The notes: generated by a model not told the origin, from the letters alone. A stretch of DNA of 64,000 nt from Dokdonia sp. Dokd-P16 (GCF_003095655.1 NZ_CP029151.1:1983001-2047000); one strand, 5' to 3'. Shown: positions 45,389 through 53,743, counted from the first letter of the stretch. Program-made: numbers and translations.

Positions 45389-46740
45389 TTTTTCTCTTTT
45401 CTAGGCGTTAAAGTACCTTCTGGCAAATAGTAATCTGGTGGAAACCCGTTAAGCTGTCTCCATAACTCGTACCAGATAGGAACATCTTGTAGCAAGGCGA
45501 TAGTTTGTGCTCCAGAGCCTACACGTACATTTTTTGGCCAATCCTCTGCTTCTTTATCTGGCGCAATAAGAACTCTAAATTTTCCATTTGTACTTATGAA
45601 TGTTTCGACAGCGACTACGGTTCCTCCATAGGTCCCGAAAGAGGCATCTGGCCATCCACTAAAAACGATAGCCGGCCACCCGTCAAACTGAACACGTATT
45701 TTTTCCCCAGCATGTATGAGTGGTAAGTCTATAGGTCTCACAAAAGTCTCCACGGCGAGGTCATAGTCGGCAGGCATAATGCCTACTAGTTGCTCTCCTT
45801 CTTTAAAAGTCTCACCTATACCTGCTTTAATAGCTTTATTTATAAATCCATTTTGAGGAGCTGTAATATACTGCAGTGCACTACGCATCTCGTAGTTGGT
45901 ACTTGCATTTGCTAGTTTGCTTACTTGAGCCTCTGTATCATATTGCGCACTGGATGCACTAAACTTGTCACTTTGCGCTTTGCTTATTTTTTCAGCATAT
46001 TCCGCACTAGTTCTCGATATATCAATAGAAGCATTAAGAACATTGTTTTGACTCGCTAGTAATTTATTGTTTTGAGAGATAAGCTTAGCCTCTGTTTCTT
46101 GTAGTTTAAGTCTCTTGTCTTCTACATCTGCTGTAGATTTTAAACCTTCTGCCTCTAGCGTGGCAGTACGTTCAAATTGTTTTAAGGCAATATCACGATT
46201 AGTAGTTGCCGCAACAAGATCAATACTATCGCTTTGTACTTTAAAACGAGCTTGCTTCAGTTTGTTTTCTGCTTGTTCTAGTTTTAGTGCACGTTCGCGT
46301 TGTAAAGCGCCTAATTGATTTTCAAGAGCTACTACCTTAGATTTATAAGAACCAACAGCATTACTTTTTGCATCGCGTTGTTGTCTCGTACGTTCTGCAA
46401 GGAGAGGATCTTGATACTCATTCTTGATTTCAGAAATGCGCAAAATAGTATCTCCTTTTGCTACATAGTCGCCTTCTAGTACGTACCACTGTTCTACACG
46501 TCCAGGAATAGGAGATTGTATAGTTTGCGGTCTTTGATCTGGAGTTAATGTAGTGACATAACCTTTACCATTAACGTTTTGAGTCCATGGTAAAAAGAGT
46601 ACAATTACGCCTATGATAGCAAAGGCTAGTAAGAATCTATTGAAGTATTTATAGTGCCTTGTCTTGTGCGCCTTAGCAAAAGCCGAATAGCCACCTACAT
46701 CTATCTTCTTATTAAGTTGATTGTTTGATATATTAAGCAT
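45385..46740 (-). CDS. HlyD family periplasmic adaptor
   Basis: 451 residues. One membrane helix (about 33-52) precedes the biotinyl-lipoyl-like half-motif GRVEQWYVLEGDYVAKGDTIL. A long helical hairpin follows (about 130-270, many Lys, Glu, Gln) and then the matching half-motif ITAPQNGFINKAIKAGIGETFKEGEQL. The C-terminal beta-barrel ends in LPEGTLTPRKEKK. It joins the ABC transporter in the inner membrane to the TolC channel. The gene starts 7 bases after the stop of the ABC gene and overlaps tolC. Confidence 0.92.
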   Translation of the reverse strand: MLNISNNQLNKKIDVGGYSAFAKAHKTRHYKYFNRFLLAFAIIGVIVLFLPWTQNVNGKGYVTTLTPDQRPQTIQSPIPGRVEQWYVLEGDYVAKGDTILRISEIKNEYQDPLLAERTRQQRDAKSNAVGSYKSKVVALENQLGALQRERALKLEQAENKLKQARFKVQSDSIDLVAATTNRDIALKQFERTATLEAEGLKSTADVEDKRLKLQETEAKLISQNNKLLASQNNVLNASIDISRTSAEYAEKISKAQSDKFSASSAQYDTEAQVSKLANASTNYEMRSALQYITAPQNGFINKAIKAGIGETFKEGEQLVGIMPADYDLAVETFVRPIDLPLIHAGEKIRVQFDGWPAIVFSGWPDASFGTYGGTVVAVETFISTNGKFRVLIAPDKEAEDWPKNVRVGSGAQTIALLQDVPIWYELWRQLNGFPPDYYLPEGTLTPRKEKK

Positions 46741-46747
46741 CGCTTTA

Positions 46748-48406
46748 TTATGATTTTGAAATGATATTACCTTCTTCGAGTTCTATATGTTGATTACACA
46801 TAGCTCTCCAGTCTTTGTTATTACTTGCGACTATAAGTGCCCACGGTCTGTCTGGACTAGCGAGATAAGCCATGATCTCTCGAGCTTGAGTTTCTTCAAA
46901 ATGCTCGAGTGCGTCTTTAAGTAATAGTACCTTAGGTTCATGAACAAATGATCTTGCTAAAAGTATTTGTTTTGAGATTGTGTGCGGTATTTTTTGCCCT
47001 TCTGGAAACAATTTCGTTTGTAATCCATTAGGTTGTGTGCGCACAAATTCTTGTAAGCCTACTATTCTAATAACCTCATTGACCCTAGACGATGACACTT
47101 CTGGGTTACCAAAACTAATATTCTCTAAAATGCTTCCCTCAAAAGGATTTTGTTCTGGGAGTACCTGGCCTATCTTAGAGCGATAAGCATTTGGTCGCAT
47201 CCCTTTAAAAGAGAAATTATTAACATAGATACCTCCAGAAGATGGTTGTATAACACCTGATAGTAATTTTAATAAAGTAGTTTTTCCAGATCCAGATAGC
47301 CCTGTTATTAAAATGCGATCACTAGTTTTTAAATTTAAGGTAATATTATTAAGAATAGTACCGGTTTCTGGAGTACTATAACTCACACTATCCATGTAGA
47401 TATCCATATCCTCATTGATTTCAAAAGGGTCTGTACCTTCTTGTGGCTCTAGTTTTTTATCAACCACTTGCCCTATTTTTTCCAGCGAAGTAAGTACATC
47501 ATAAAAGCTCTCTAATCCAGAAATAAGCTTCTCGACAGAACTTATGACTAATAAGATAATAATCTCTGCTGCTACAAACTGTCCTATGTTCATTTGCTGA
47601 TTAAGTACTAGTAAGCCGCCTATGACCAGAAGTCCTGCTGTAACGAGTACCTTAAAACCTATCATCTGTATAAACTGTAACATCAATACTCTAAAGTGAC
47701 TTTCGCGAGCCTCTAGGTATGATTGTGTGAGTTTATTATTGCGATTCATAGCTAGTGAAGTACGACCAGAAAGCTTAAAGCTTATAAGTGATCGCGCAAT
47801 CTCTTGTAACCAGTGTGCTACTTTGTACTTACTCTTAGACTCTGCAAGACTAGTTTCAAGACCTTTTTTTGCTGTAAACTTGAATACCAAGTACACGAGT
47901 ATTACAAGTAGAAAACCATATATGATGAAAAATGGATGATAAAAAGAAAGTAATATTAACCCAAAGAGTATCTGTAGTATAGCCGCAGGAAAATCTAATA
48001 AGATTTTTGATAATCCTTTTTGAACCGTAAGCGTATCAAAAAAACGATTTGCCAGCTCTGGCGGATAATAATTGTCTAGTTCGCTCATTTTTAATTTTGG
48101 GAAGCGATAAGCAAACTCAAAAGAAGAACGGGTAAAGATTTTCTGCTGTATGTTTTCAAGGATACGTACTTGCATTAATTGCAAGATCCCTTGAAAAGCT
48201 ACTCCTAGCGTTACTAGAATAACGAGTACAATCCAAGAAGTGCTTACTTGAGCACCTTGAATGAGGTTGATAATAGCTTGGATACCTAGTGGTAATGTAA
48301 GCGCTACAAGTCCGGCGAAAATTGCGTAAAATAAAATTTGTTTGATATCTCGTCTATCTAGTTCGAGCATATTTACAAATCGTTGCCAAGGTGTCATTTC
48401 TTTCAT
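46748..48406 (-). CDS. Type I exporter ABC protein with degenerate ATPase motifs
   Basis: 552 residues. A transmembrane domain (about 20-310, six helices) is fused to a nucleotide-binding domain. Walker A is intact (GLSGSGKT, 369-376) as is the Q-loop (GQVLPEQNPFEGS). The signature is TISKQ (476-480) in place of LSGGQ, the Walker B ends LLLKD with Lys497 and Asp498 where Asp and Glu belong, and the switch His is missing (IVASNNKDW). No N-terminal peptidase or cysteine-protease domain is present. With HlyD and TolC genes following it should export a small molecule or peptide, perhaps with weak ATPase. Cargo unknown. Confidence 0.85.
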   Translation of the reverse strand: MKEMTPWQRFVNMLELDRRDIKQILFYAIFAGLVALTLPLGIQAIINLIQGAQVSTSWIVLVILVTLGVAFQGILQLMQVRILENIQQKIFTRSSFEFAYRFPKLKMSELDNYYPPELANRFFDTLTVQKGLSKILLDFPAAILQILFGLILLSFYHPFFIIYGFLLVILVYLVFKFTAKKGLETSLAESKSKYKVAHWLQEIARSLISFKLSGRTSLAMNRNNKLTQSYLEARESHFRVLMLQFIQMIGFKVLVTAGLLVIGGLLVLNQQMNIGQFVAAEIIILLVISSVEKLISGLESFYDVLTSLEKIGQVVDKKLEPQEGTDPFEINEDMDIYMDSVSYSTPETGTILNNITLNLKTSDRILITGLSGSGKTTLLKLLSGVIQPSSGGIYVNNFSFKGMRPNAYRSKIGQVLPEQNPFEGSILENISFGNPEVSSSRVNEVIRIVGLQEFVRTQPNGLQTKLFPEGQKIPHTISKQILLARSFVHEPKVLLLKDALEHFEETQAREIMAYLASPDRPWALIVASNNKDWRAMCNQHIELEEGNIISKS

Positions 48407-48459
48407 TGAAAAACGGTGTTTTTCATCTCCATAACAGAGATTTTTGTTTAAATAATATC

Positions 48460-49128
48460 TTAGTTGATGGCCTTAAAAACCATATCTGTATAAAACTTTT
48501 CTATTGTGTTCTGCCCTTCCTCTACATTTGTAAGGGCAGGAAGATGTTTAGAGAAATAACGTTGATGGTGCGCTCCTTCTATGACCGTTGAGATAAGCAT
48601 ATGAGGAAATGCATAATTAGGGTTGATCTCAAGAACAATATCACTTATGCGTTGTACTACACGTTTATATGTTTTGTAAAATCCTTTTGAATTTTCTTTA
48701 TCTACATCCTTTGTGTGGTATGCTTTAGCACTCTCGGAAATGATTATACGATGTAAGAGTATTTCATTTACATAGGAGACCGAATTGTCCTGTGTGACAT
48801 TTTTGGTAATGAGTGCAAGAGCATTTTTAAGCTTTTTATCTGGGTCTGGAACGTTTGTGGTAGAGAATACAAGTTTATATTCTACCCAGCTCCAGTACCA
48901 GCTAGTAAGATAAACTAGTAAAGTGTGTTTACTATCAAAATATCTGTAAATCGAACTTTCATTTGAGTTAATCGCTACACCTAGTTTTTTAAATGTAAAT
49001 TTTTCAAAGCCTAGCTCATCAATCATTTCTATACTCTTACTCACGATATTTCTGCCCAGTTCTGTAGTCTCGGGATTACGTGTATACAACGCTGGGTCAA
49101 TAGTAATCTGTACATGCAATTCTTCCAT
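48460..49128 (-). CDS. TetR/AcrR family transcriptional regulator
   Basis: 222 residues from the ATG at 49128; an earlier ATG at 49158 would extend into the operator. The N-terminal HTH is seen as IVSKSIEMIDELGFEKFTFKKLGVAINSNESSIYRYFDSKHTLL, split here as the family helix-turn-helix with the conserved SIYRYF. The C-terminal ligand domain is helical and distinct from known subfamilies. It is first of the exporter genes on this strand (54 bases before the ABC gene). A perfect palindrome just upstream is the probable operator, so it likely represses itself and the exporter until a ligand appears. Confidence 0.9.
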   Translation of the reverse strand: MEELHVQITIDPALYTRNPETTELGRNIVSKSIEMIDELGFEKFTFKKLGVAINSNESSIYRYFDSKHTLLVYLTSWYWSWVEYKLVFSTTNVPDPDKKLKNALALITKNVTQDNSVSYVNEILLHRIIISESAKAYHTKDVDKENSKGFYKTYKRVVQRISDIVLEINPNYAFPHMLISTVIEGAHHQRYFSKHLPALTNVEEGQNTIEKFYTDMVFKAIN

Positions 49129-49138
49129 GCAACAAAGA

Positions 49139-49159
49139 TATGATAGTAATACTATCATA
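49139..49159. promoter_or_regulatory. Probable TetR operator
   Basis: TGATAGTA-A-TACTATCA, extended to 21 bases by flanking pairs: a perfect inverted repeat starting 11 bases upstream of the tetR ATG. Size and symmetry fit a TetR-family dimer. Confidence 0.65.
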
Positions 49160-49196
49160 ATAAAAAGTTTAACTATTTTTTATGAAAATATAACTA

Positions 49197-49224
49197 TCAA
49201 AAAAAAGCCCTGAGAAGGGCTTTT
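49197..49224 (-). terminator. Terminator of the 49262-49687 gene
   Basis: Stem AAAAGCCC/GGGCTTTT; read on the minus strand it is followed by a run of T. An iterated palindrome lies between it and the gene. Confidence 0.8.
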
Positions 49225-49240
49225 GGTGTTGTGAAATTAT

Positions 49241-49256
49241 CGCTTTCGCGAAAGCT
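49241..49256. repeat. Iterated palindrome copy 16 (intergenic)
   Basis: CGC kept at the left, AGCT at the right; 5 bases after the stop of the secreted protein gene. Confidence 0.85.
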
Positions 49257-49261
49257 AAACT

Positions 49262-49687
49262 TTAAAGTATACTAGGCAACGATGATAAATATGTTGCTAT
49301 CCTCTTCTCACTAAATGCACTGTATAAAGTTTTAAGCTCCATTGGTGTGAGTTGACTATAAATACTCGAGTAATTAGTAGCCAAATACTTATTAAATTCC
49401 TGCTGCTCGTTAGACTTTCTGCTTGCTTTTCTAAAAATTTTGACCAATTCTTTTTTAGAGATTTGCTTCCCATCCACTCTATAAACTGATTTTGATTCTT
49501 TGCTTTCACTTAAAAATTGTGTGTAATTAAAGCTGTCATCATCTATCACTTCGATGGTAAATGAAGATAAAGAGGTAGATAATCTTGATGTTGACGTCAG
49601 CTTATTTCCATTACTAGCGATATAATCCTGTGAAAATGTTTGGCTAGTAATTAATATTGATAGGAGTGTGATATATAGAGTTTTCAT
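49262..49687 (-). CDS. Small secreted protein of unknown function
   Basis: 141 residues with a signal peptide ending SQTFSQ (about residue 20). The mature protein is Ser-rich at first (STSRLSTSLSSFTIEVIDDD), then helical and Lys/Arg-rich (QISKKELVKIFRKASRKSN). No domain is recognised. It diverges from the AraC-type regulator gene across a 139-base region with matching inverted boxes, so the regulator may control it. A terminator follows. Confidence 0.6.
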   Translation of the reverse strand: MKTLYITLLSILITSQTFSQDYIASNGNKLTSTSRLSTSLSSFTIEVIDDDSFNYTQFLSESKESKSVYRVDGKQISKKELVKIFRKASRKSNEQQEFNKYLATNYSSIYSQLTPMELKTLYSAFSEKRIATYLSSLPSIL

Positions 49688-49689
49688 AG

Positions 49690-49827
49690 TAAATGTAAAT
49701 TGTACAATAGTGTGTTAGTCCTATTGTGATTAATTATTGTACAAAGTTATCGTAAGGTTACCTGGTATAGTATGGACATACTTCCTAGCCTCTTGTACAT
49801 TTTGTACCTTGTCTTAATTTACATTTA
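49690..49827. promoter_or_regulatory. Divergent control region with inverted and TTGTAC boxes
   Basis: TAAATGTAAATT (49690-49701) and its exact complement AATTTACATTTA (49816-49827) mark the two gene starts. Between them lie TTGTACAA at 49700 and 49737 and TTGTAC at 49793 and 49802, repeated boxes suited to an AraC-type protein. Confidence 0.4.
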
Positions 49828-50666
49828 TGAAGCTCACATACACATCTATAAAAGAGGACAGTAAACTAATACTTACTAACTTTAATTGCGCGCCATCGCA
49901 GCAAATGCTTTCAGACAAAGGAATGTATAAAGTGCTGTGGGCAAAAGAAGCTTCTAGAGATATAGTAATTGATGGATACACGCTTCATTTAGAAAAAGGA
50001 CAGCTTATCTTTTGCACGCCACTCAATGTATTAGAGATTGCACAGAGTGATGGATTACTAGCGCTAGTTTTTAATAGAGAATTTTACTGCATCAGAGAGC
50101 ATGATGATGAGATTTCTTGTAACGGTTTTCTCTTTTATGGATCCTCACAACCGCCAGTTATAACGCTGAGCGACAAGGAACTTAAAAGTTATGATGCCAT
50201 GTTTTTAATGATTCAAGAAGAGTTTGAGACAAGAGATCATATACAGGGAGAGATGTTGCGAGTATTGCTTAAAAGGTTATTGATAACCTCTAGTAGGCAT
50301 ATAAAAAGCCAATTGCCAGAGCCGGAGATGCCTAGTAATCAGTTTGATTTAGTGAGACAATATCACATTCTTGTAGAGCAACATTTTAGAACCTTGCACA
50401 AAGTCTCAGAGTATGCAGATCTACTCTTTAAATCGCCTAAAACCTTATCAAATCATTTTAAGAACATGGGTGATACATCACCACTTAAAGTAATTAATGA
50501 TCGAATCATTTTAGAAGCCAAACGTTTACTTCTGTACTCAGATAAAAATGTAGAAGAAGTCTCTTATGATATCGGTTTTAATGATGCTGGGCACTTTTCA
50601 AAATTCTTTAAAAAGCATACAGGCGTCCCGCCGGGAACTTTTAAAAAGTCAAAAAGCCCACTGTAA
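49827..50666 (+). CDS. AraC family transcriptional regulator
   Basis: 279 residues. The N-terminal part is a cupin-like sensor (about 1-150, for example GYTLHLEKGQLIFCTPLNVLEI). The C-terminal AraC domain has two HTH units: VSEYADLLFKSPKTLSNHFK, and NVEEVSYDIGFNDAGHFSKFFKKHTGVPPGTFKKS with the classic GF..xxFSxxFKK motif. Its target may be the divergent secreted-protein gene or the converging AhpD-like locus downstream. The stop codon lies inside the loop of its own terminator hairpin. Confidence 0.9.
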   Translation: MKLTYTSIKEDSKLILTNFNCAPSQQMLSDKGMYKVLWAKEASRDIVIDGYTLHLEKGQLIFCTPLNVLEIAQSDGLLALVFNREFYCIREHDDEISCNGFLFYGSSQPPVITLSDKELKSYDAMFLMIQEEFETRDHIQGEMLRVLLKRLLITSSRHIKSQLPEPEMPSNQFDLVRQYHILVEQHFRTLHKVSEYADLLFKSPKTLSNHFKNMGDTSPLKVINDRIILEAKRLLLYSDKNVEEVSYDIGFNDAGHFSKFFKKHTGVPPGTFKKSKSPL

Positions 50667-50677
50667 AGTGAGCTTTT
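50652..50677 (+). terminator. Terminator overlapping the AraC-type gene stop
   Basis: Stem AAAAGCCCACT/AGTGAGCTTTT with one mismatch; the loop GTAA contains the stop codon. Confidence 0.65.
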
Positions 50678-50713
50678 AAACAAAACAATTAATCTAACTA
50701 GTATTACTACTAT

Positions 50714-51252
50714 TTACTTGCTTAATAAGGTTACTGCAGGAAAATCTACAGGAATCTTTGTAGTATTATTGATGTAGTTTGAGATCGTTTTATCTCCTAC
50801 TAATGAGATCGTGTCAATAAGATTTTCCTTAGTCCATCCAGCGTTAAAAAAGTTTTCTAAAACTCCTTACTCGTATTACCACGGTTTTCTGTGATATTTT
50901 GAGATAGCTTAGCTAGCGCATCTAGCTTGGTGTCAAAAGAAGCACTTCCAGCTCTCAATTCTAATATTTGCTCCGGTGTATAACCATTCATGCCTGCAAT
51001 AGCAGTATGTGCAGAGAGGCAATACTCACAACCGTTTACCTCACTTACAGCCAGGTTTACTACCTCTTTTTCCTTAGCCTTAAGGGAACTTGGCGCATTT
51101 GCAAAGTCTAGATAGTTTTTAAGTGCATTATTTGAGTGTGCATACGTTGCATATAAGTTCGGTACAAAGCCCACTGCTTTTTTAAGATTGTCAAAAATTC
51201 CTTGATTAGTCTCGCTTACTTCGGCTCTTGTTGGTACGTTAAATGTGCTCAT
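50714..51252 (-). pseudogene. Carboxymuconolactone decarboxylase (AhpD-like) gene with a frameshift
   Basis: The 5' frame gives 131 residues with the AhpD core EVNGCEYCLSAHTAIAG (CxxC) and stops after ITENRGNTSKEF. One base further the other frame continues the family: VLENFFNAGWTKENLIDTISLVGDKTISNYINNTTKIPVDFPAV, split here as VLENFFNAGWTKENL and so on, ending TAA at 50714. The break is at about 50861-50866, where one base is missing after AAGGA. An intact gene would make about 178 residues and act as a thiol peroxidase-like protein. It is probably inactive, or the loss may be a sequence error. Confidence 0.75.
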
Positions 51253-51397
51253 AATTTTATTTTTTTAATATTGATTTATTGTTTGATGTATTTATAATTT
51301 TTCTGTGTCACAGTAATAATCGTGATGGAAATTGGTCTCACAATTTGTTTTAAAAATTCGTTTTGTTACACGACTTGTATTTTGTCTAAAAATCTCA

Positions 51398-51580
51398 ATG
51401 AGATTAAAAATGGAGTTGGTTTTTGTTTTCATAATCTTGTTACTCTTTTGGTACACAACAATAGACGAGCAATTACAAGCAACCTTATTGTGTATACTTC
51501 CTCGCTTATGGTATATTATTCCCTACCTAACATTAAAAAGAGTTTACTTAGGAGCACTAGGGTATGTTGTATTTGCATGA
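51398..51580 (+). CDS. Possible small membrane protein (60 aa)
   Basis: 60 residues from an ATG: a hydrophobic start MELVFVFIILLLFWYTT and a second hydrophobic half with PRLWYIIPYLTLKRVY. No known family. Its stop codon lies just before the repeat element at 51585, a typical place for such elements. Coding is not secure; overlapping frames are also open. Confidence 0.3.
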   Translation: MRLKMELVFVFIILLLFWYTTIDEQLQATLLCILPRLWYIIPYLTLKRVYLGALGYVVFA

Positions 51581-51584
51581 TGGT

Positions 51585-51651
51585 ATCCCGCTTTACATTG
51601 CAATTCCTCGCGTCTGGCTGTGCCATACAGCTGCGGGATTTTCATTGCAAT
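51585..51651. repeat. Nested inverted-repeat intergenic element
   Basis: ATCCCGC (51585-51591) pairs with GCGGGAT (51633-51639). Inside is a hairpin GCTGT-GCCAT-ACAGC (51617-51631). The 8-base palindrome ATTGCAAT occurs at 51597 and again at 51644, 47 bases apart. The G+C is above its surroundings. I recall similar intergenic elements in flavobacterial genomes, but no second copy is in this window. Confidence 0.5.
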
Positions 51652-51770
51652 CGGGGCTAGAGACTACTGCTACCGCATTACTTGGTAAATTACCGTGGTT
51701 TAATAATTATATAATTCTTAACTATAACGAGACTAGCTTTTGTATACCTTCAAGTAATAAATAATGTACT

Positions 51771-52457
51771 ATGAAAATTAATTTTAAAGTATCTCCAGAT
51801 CACGTAAAAACTATAGAAAAGCTTCCGGGCGCTTGGAGTATAGATGACTATAAGAAGCTGTTAGAGATAATGGATTATGGCGATACTACAGGTATGACGG
51901 ATGCAGAGCTTGAAGAAATGGCACTTCTTTCCCTATCTGATAATGAAACCAACGATGCTGCCGAAATCGTACTAGAATATCTTTTTAAAGACCAGCTAAA
52001 TAAAGGACAAAGAGAGAATCTGTCACACGAGATGCTCAATGAACATCCATGGGAAGAATACTCAGACCTGTCTATGCATGAAACATTTTTTAATGCAGGG
52101 CAAATTTTATATAAAGCCTATAACGGAAAGTTTCCACACCCTAAAGCAATACATTTTAATGTTACTTTTAGTGTAAAAAGTAGTATGATGCTCGATGTGT
52201 TTAAAGAAGATACAGAAGAGCAAGTAATACGTATACTAGCTCAAGGAATGCCAGAAAACACACTCCTCAAAAGACTTTTTAAAGATGAGTTAGCTCACGG
52301 AGGCCTAACTGATGCTGCAAATATTATCTGGCAACTTAAGAAAGTATCACAAGAAGAAACAGCTATAACATTTGATGTACTAAGTTCAAACCGATGGTTT
52401 GAAGATATTAAGTACTTAGAAGATTTCGAGGCAACTATTGAGTTTGAACAAGAGTAG
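51771..52457 (+). CDS. Hypothetical cytosolic protein (228 aa)
   Basis: 228 residues without signal peptide or membrane segment; acidic and mostly helical. An acidic patch lies in TTGMTDAELEEMALLSLSDNETND, and the C-terminus VLSSNRWFEDIKYLEDFEATIEFEQE looks beta-rich. I do not recognise the family or any catalytic motif. It stands alone before galE on the opposite strand, with a terminator between them. Its composition resembles its neighbours, so it is likely real. Confidence 0.6.
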   Translation: MKINFKVSPDHVKTIEKLPGAWSIDDYKKLLEIMDYGDTTGMTDAELEEMALLSLSDNETNDAAEIVLEYLFKDQLNKGQRENLSHEMLNEHPWEEYSDLSMHETFFNAGQILYKAYNGKFPHPKAIHFNVTFSVKSSMMLDVFKEDTEEQVIRILAQGMPENTLLKRLFKDELAHGGLTDAANIIWQLKKVSQEETAITFDVLSSNRWFEDIKYLEDFEATIEFEQE

Positions 52458-52551
52458 TTAACCCTAGAGCGATGAGGTTATTGGTGCTAGTTATTCTAAA
52501 ACAGCACCCTGTAAAATCTTATTTATTAAAGTATAAAAACTGCCTATAAAC

Positions 52552-52587
52552 AAAAAAGCTCTCAGTAACACTGAGAGCTTTTTTTTC
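52552..52587. terminator. Bidirectional terminator before galE
   Basis: AAAAAAGCTCTCAG/CTGAGAGCTTTTTT with a TAACA loop, between converging genes. Confidence 0.9.
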
Positions 52588-52602
52588 TGCTATGAGATCA
52601 TC

Positions 52603-53622
52603 TTATATGTCTCTTATTTTTTGTTCCCATTTCCATGCAGAAGCCATTGCTTCGTCTAGGGTGCTTTGCGCTTTCCATCCTAATTCATTATTTGCTTTGT
52701 GAGTATCTGCATAAGCGGCAGTAATGTCACCCTCACGTTTATCTACAATCTTATATTTTAGTGATTTTCCAGATATCTTTTCAAAAGATTTGATCACTTG
52801 TAGTACAGAACTGCCAGTACCTGTACCTACATTAAAAACTTCGTAGTTTTCTTTATTTGCTCCTGTAAGAAGTCGTTCTAGCGCTTTTACATGAGATTTT
52901 GCAAGATCTACCACATGAATGTAATCACGTATTGCCGTTCCATCAGCGGTAGGGTAATCATTGCCAAAAACGGAGAGTTCCTCCCTCATGCCTATTCCCG
53001 TTTGTGTAATAAAAGGTACTAGATTTGCAGGTACACCTAGTGGTAATTCGCCTATTTCGGCAGTAGGGTGGGCGCCTATAGGGTTAAAGTATCGCAAAGC
53101 AATAGCCTTGAGCTGTGGTTGTACACGGCAAGTATCTCGTATAATTTCTTCACCTATTTGCTTTGTGTTGCCATAAGGAGACTCTGCTGGTTTAACAGGT
53201 GCATTTTCTGTGATAGGTAGCTCATCTGCCTGCCCGTACACTGTGCAAGAAGAGCTAAATATAAAGGAAGCCTTTTCTTTCTTTTGTAACTCTTGGAGCA
53301 TATAAATTAAGGTGGCTATATTATTTTCATAATACAATAAAGGATCTTTTACACTCTCTCCTACAGCCTTTGAGGCAGCAAAATGGATTACTCCATCAAT
53401 ATCATTATTGTGAGTGAAAAATTCTTGTACTTTAACTTTCTCTCTTAAGTCAAACTTTACAAAAGCTGGCGTTTTACCCGTAATACTCGTTATACGGTCC
53501 AGTACTTCTGTAGATGAGTTTGAGCAGTTATCAATTATGATAACATCATGCCCACTATTTTGTAGCTCTACAACAGTGTGCGAGCCTATAAAACCTAAAC
53601 CTCCTGTTACTAAAATTTTCAT
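52603..53622 (-). CDS. galE: UDP-glucose 4-epimerase
   Basis: 339 residues, typical length. The NAD motif is VTGGLGFIGSHTVVEL (residues 4-19), the catalytic serine is in FIFSSSCTVYG and the YxxxK pair in SPYGNTKQIGEE. It interconverts UDP-glucose and UDP-galactose. Motifs such as LRYFNPIGAHPTAEIGE and AIRDYIHVVDLA are standard. With the broken galM and no galK or galT in the window, its use here is probably in surface polysaccharide synthesis. The symporter gene lies upstream on the same strand with a 121-base gap. Confidence 0.94.
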   Translation of the reverse strand: MKILVTGGLGFIGSHTVVELQNSGHDVIIIDNCSNSSTEVLDRITSITGKTPAFVKFDLREKVKVQEFFTHNNDIDGVIHFAASKAVGESVKDPLLYYENNIATLIYMLQELQKKEKASFIFSSSCTVYGQADELPITENAPVKPAESPYGNTKQIGEEIIRDTCRVQPQLKAIALRYFNPIGAHPTAEIGELPLGVPANLVPFITQTGIGMREELSVFGNDYPTADGTAIRDYIHVVDLAKSHVKALERLLTGANKENYEVFNVGTGTGSSVLQVIKSFEKISGKSLKYKIVDKREGDITAAYADTHKANNELGWKAQSTLDEAMASAWKWEQKIRDI

Positions 53623-53704
53623 TGTATAACCTAATTAGATACTTACTAAAGTAGTTGGATTTTTTTAATTCTAAGAAAAAAGAAGACACTTTATATACCA
53701 TTCA

Positions 53705-53720
53705 ATTTTTCGCGAAAGCA
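53705..53720. repeat. Iterated palindrome copy 17 (intergenic, half-degenerate)
   Basis: Core 53708-53717 with GC at the right only; 23 bases after the symporter stop codon. Confidence 0.75.
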
Positions 53721-53743
53721 GGTGTAAATTTATCTATCTATTT

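Larger units (their letters stand above)
51253..51770. other. 518-bp stretch without a firm gene
   Basis: A/T-rich sequence upstream of the AhpD-like pseudogene. It holds one weak small ORF (51398-51580) and the nested repeat element at 51585-51651; several overlapping frames are open here by chance. Nothing else is supported. Confidence 0.6.

Noticed and set aside
47699-47710. Further palindrome copy in the ABC exporter gene (CTTTCGCGAGCC)
   Set aside because: Only one arm is kept, so it was not counted; near-misses at 9811, 23844 and 63531 were also left out of the count.
51322-51764. Overlapping open frames of 66 to 112 codons
   Set aside because: They overlap one another in different frames, lack recognisable domains and run through the repeat element; only the 51398 frame was kept, at low confidence.
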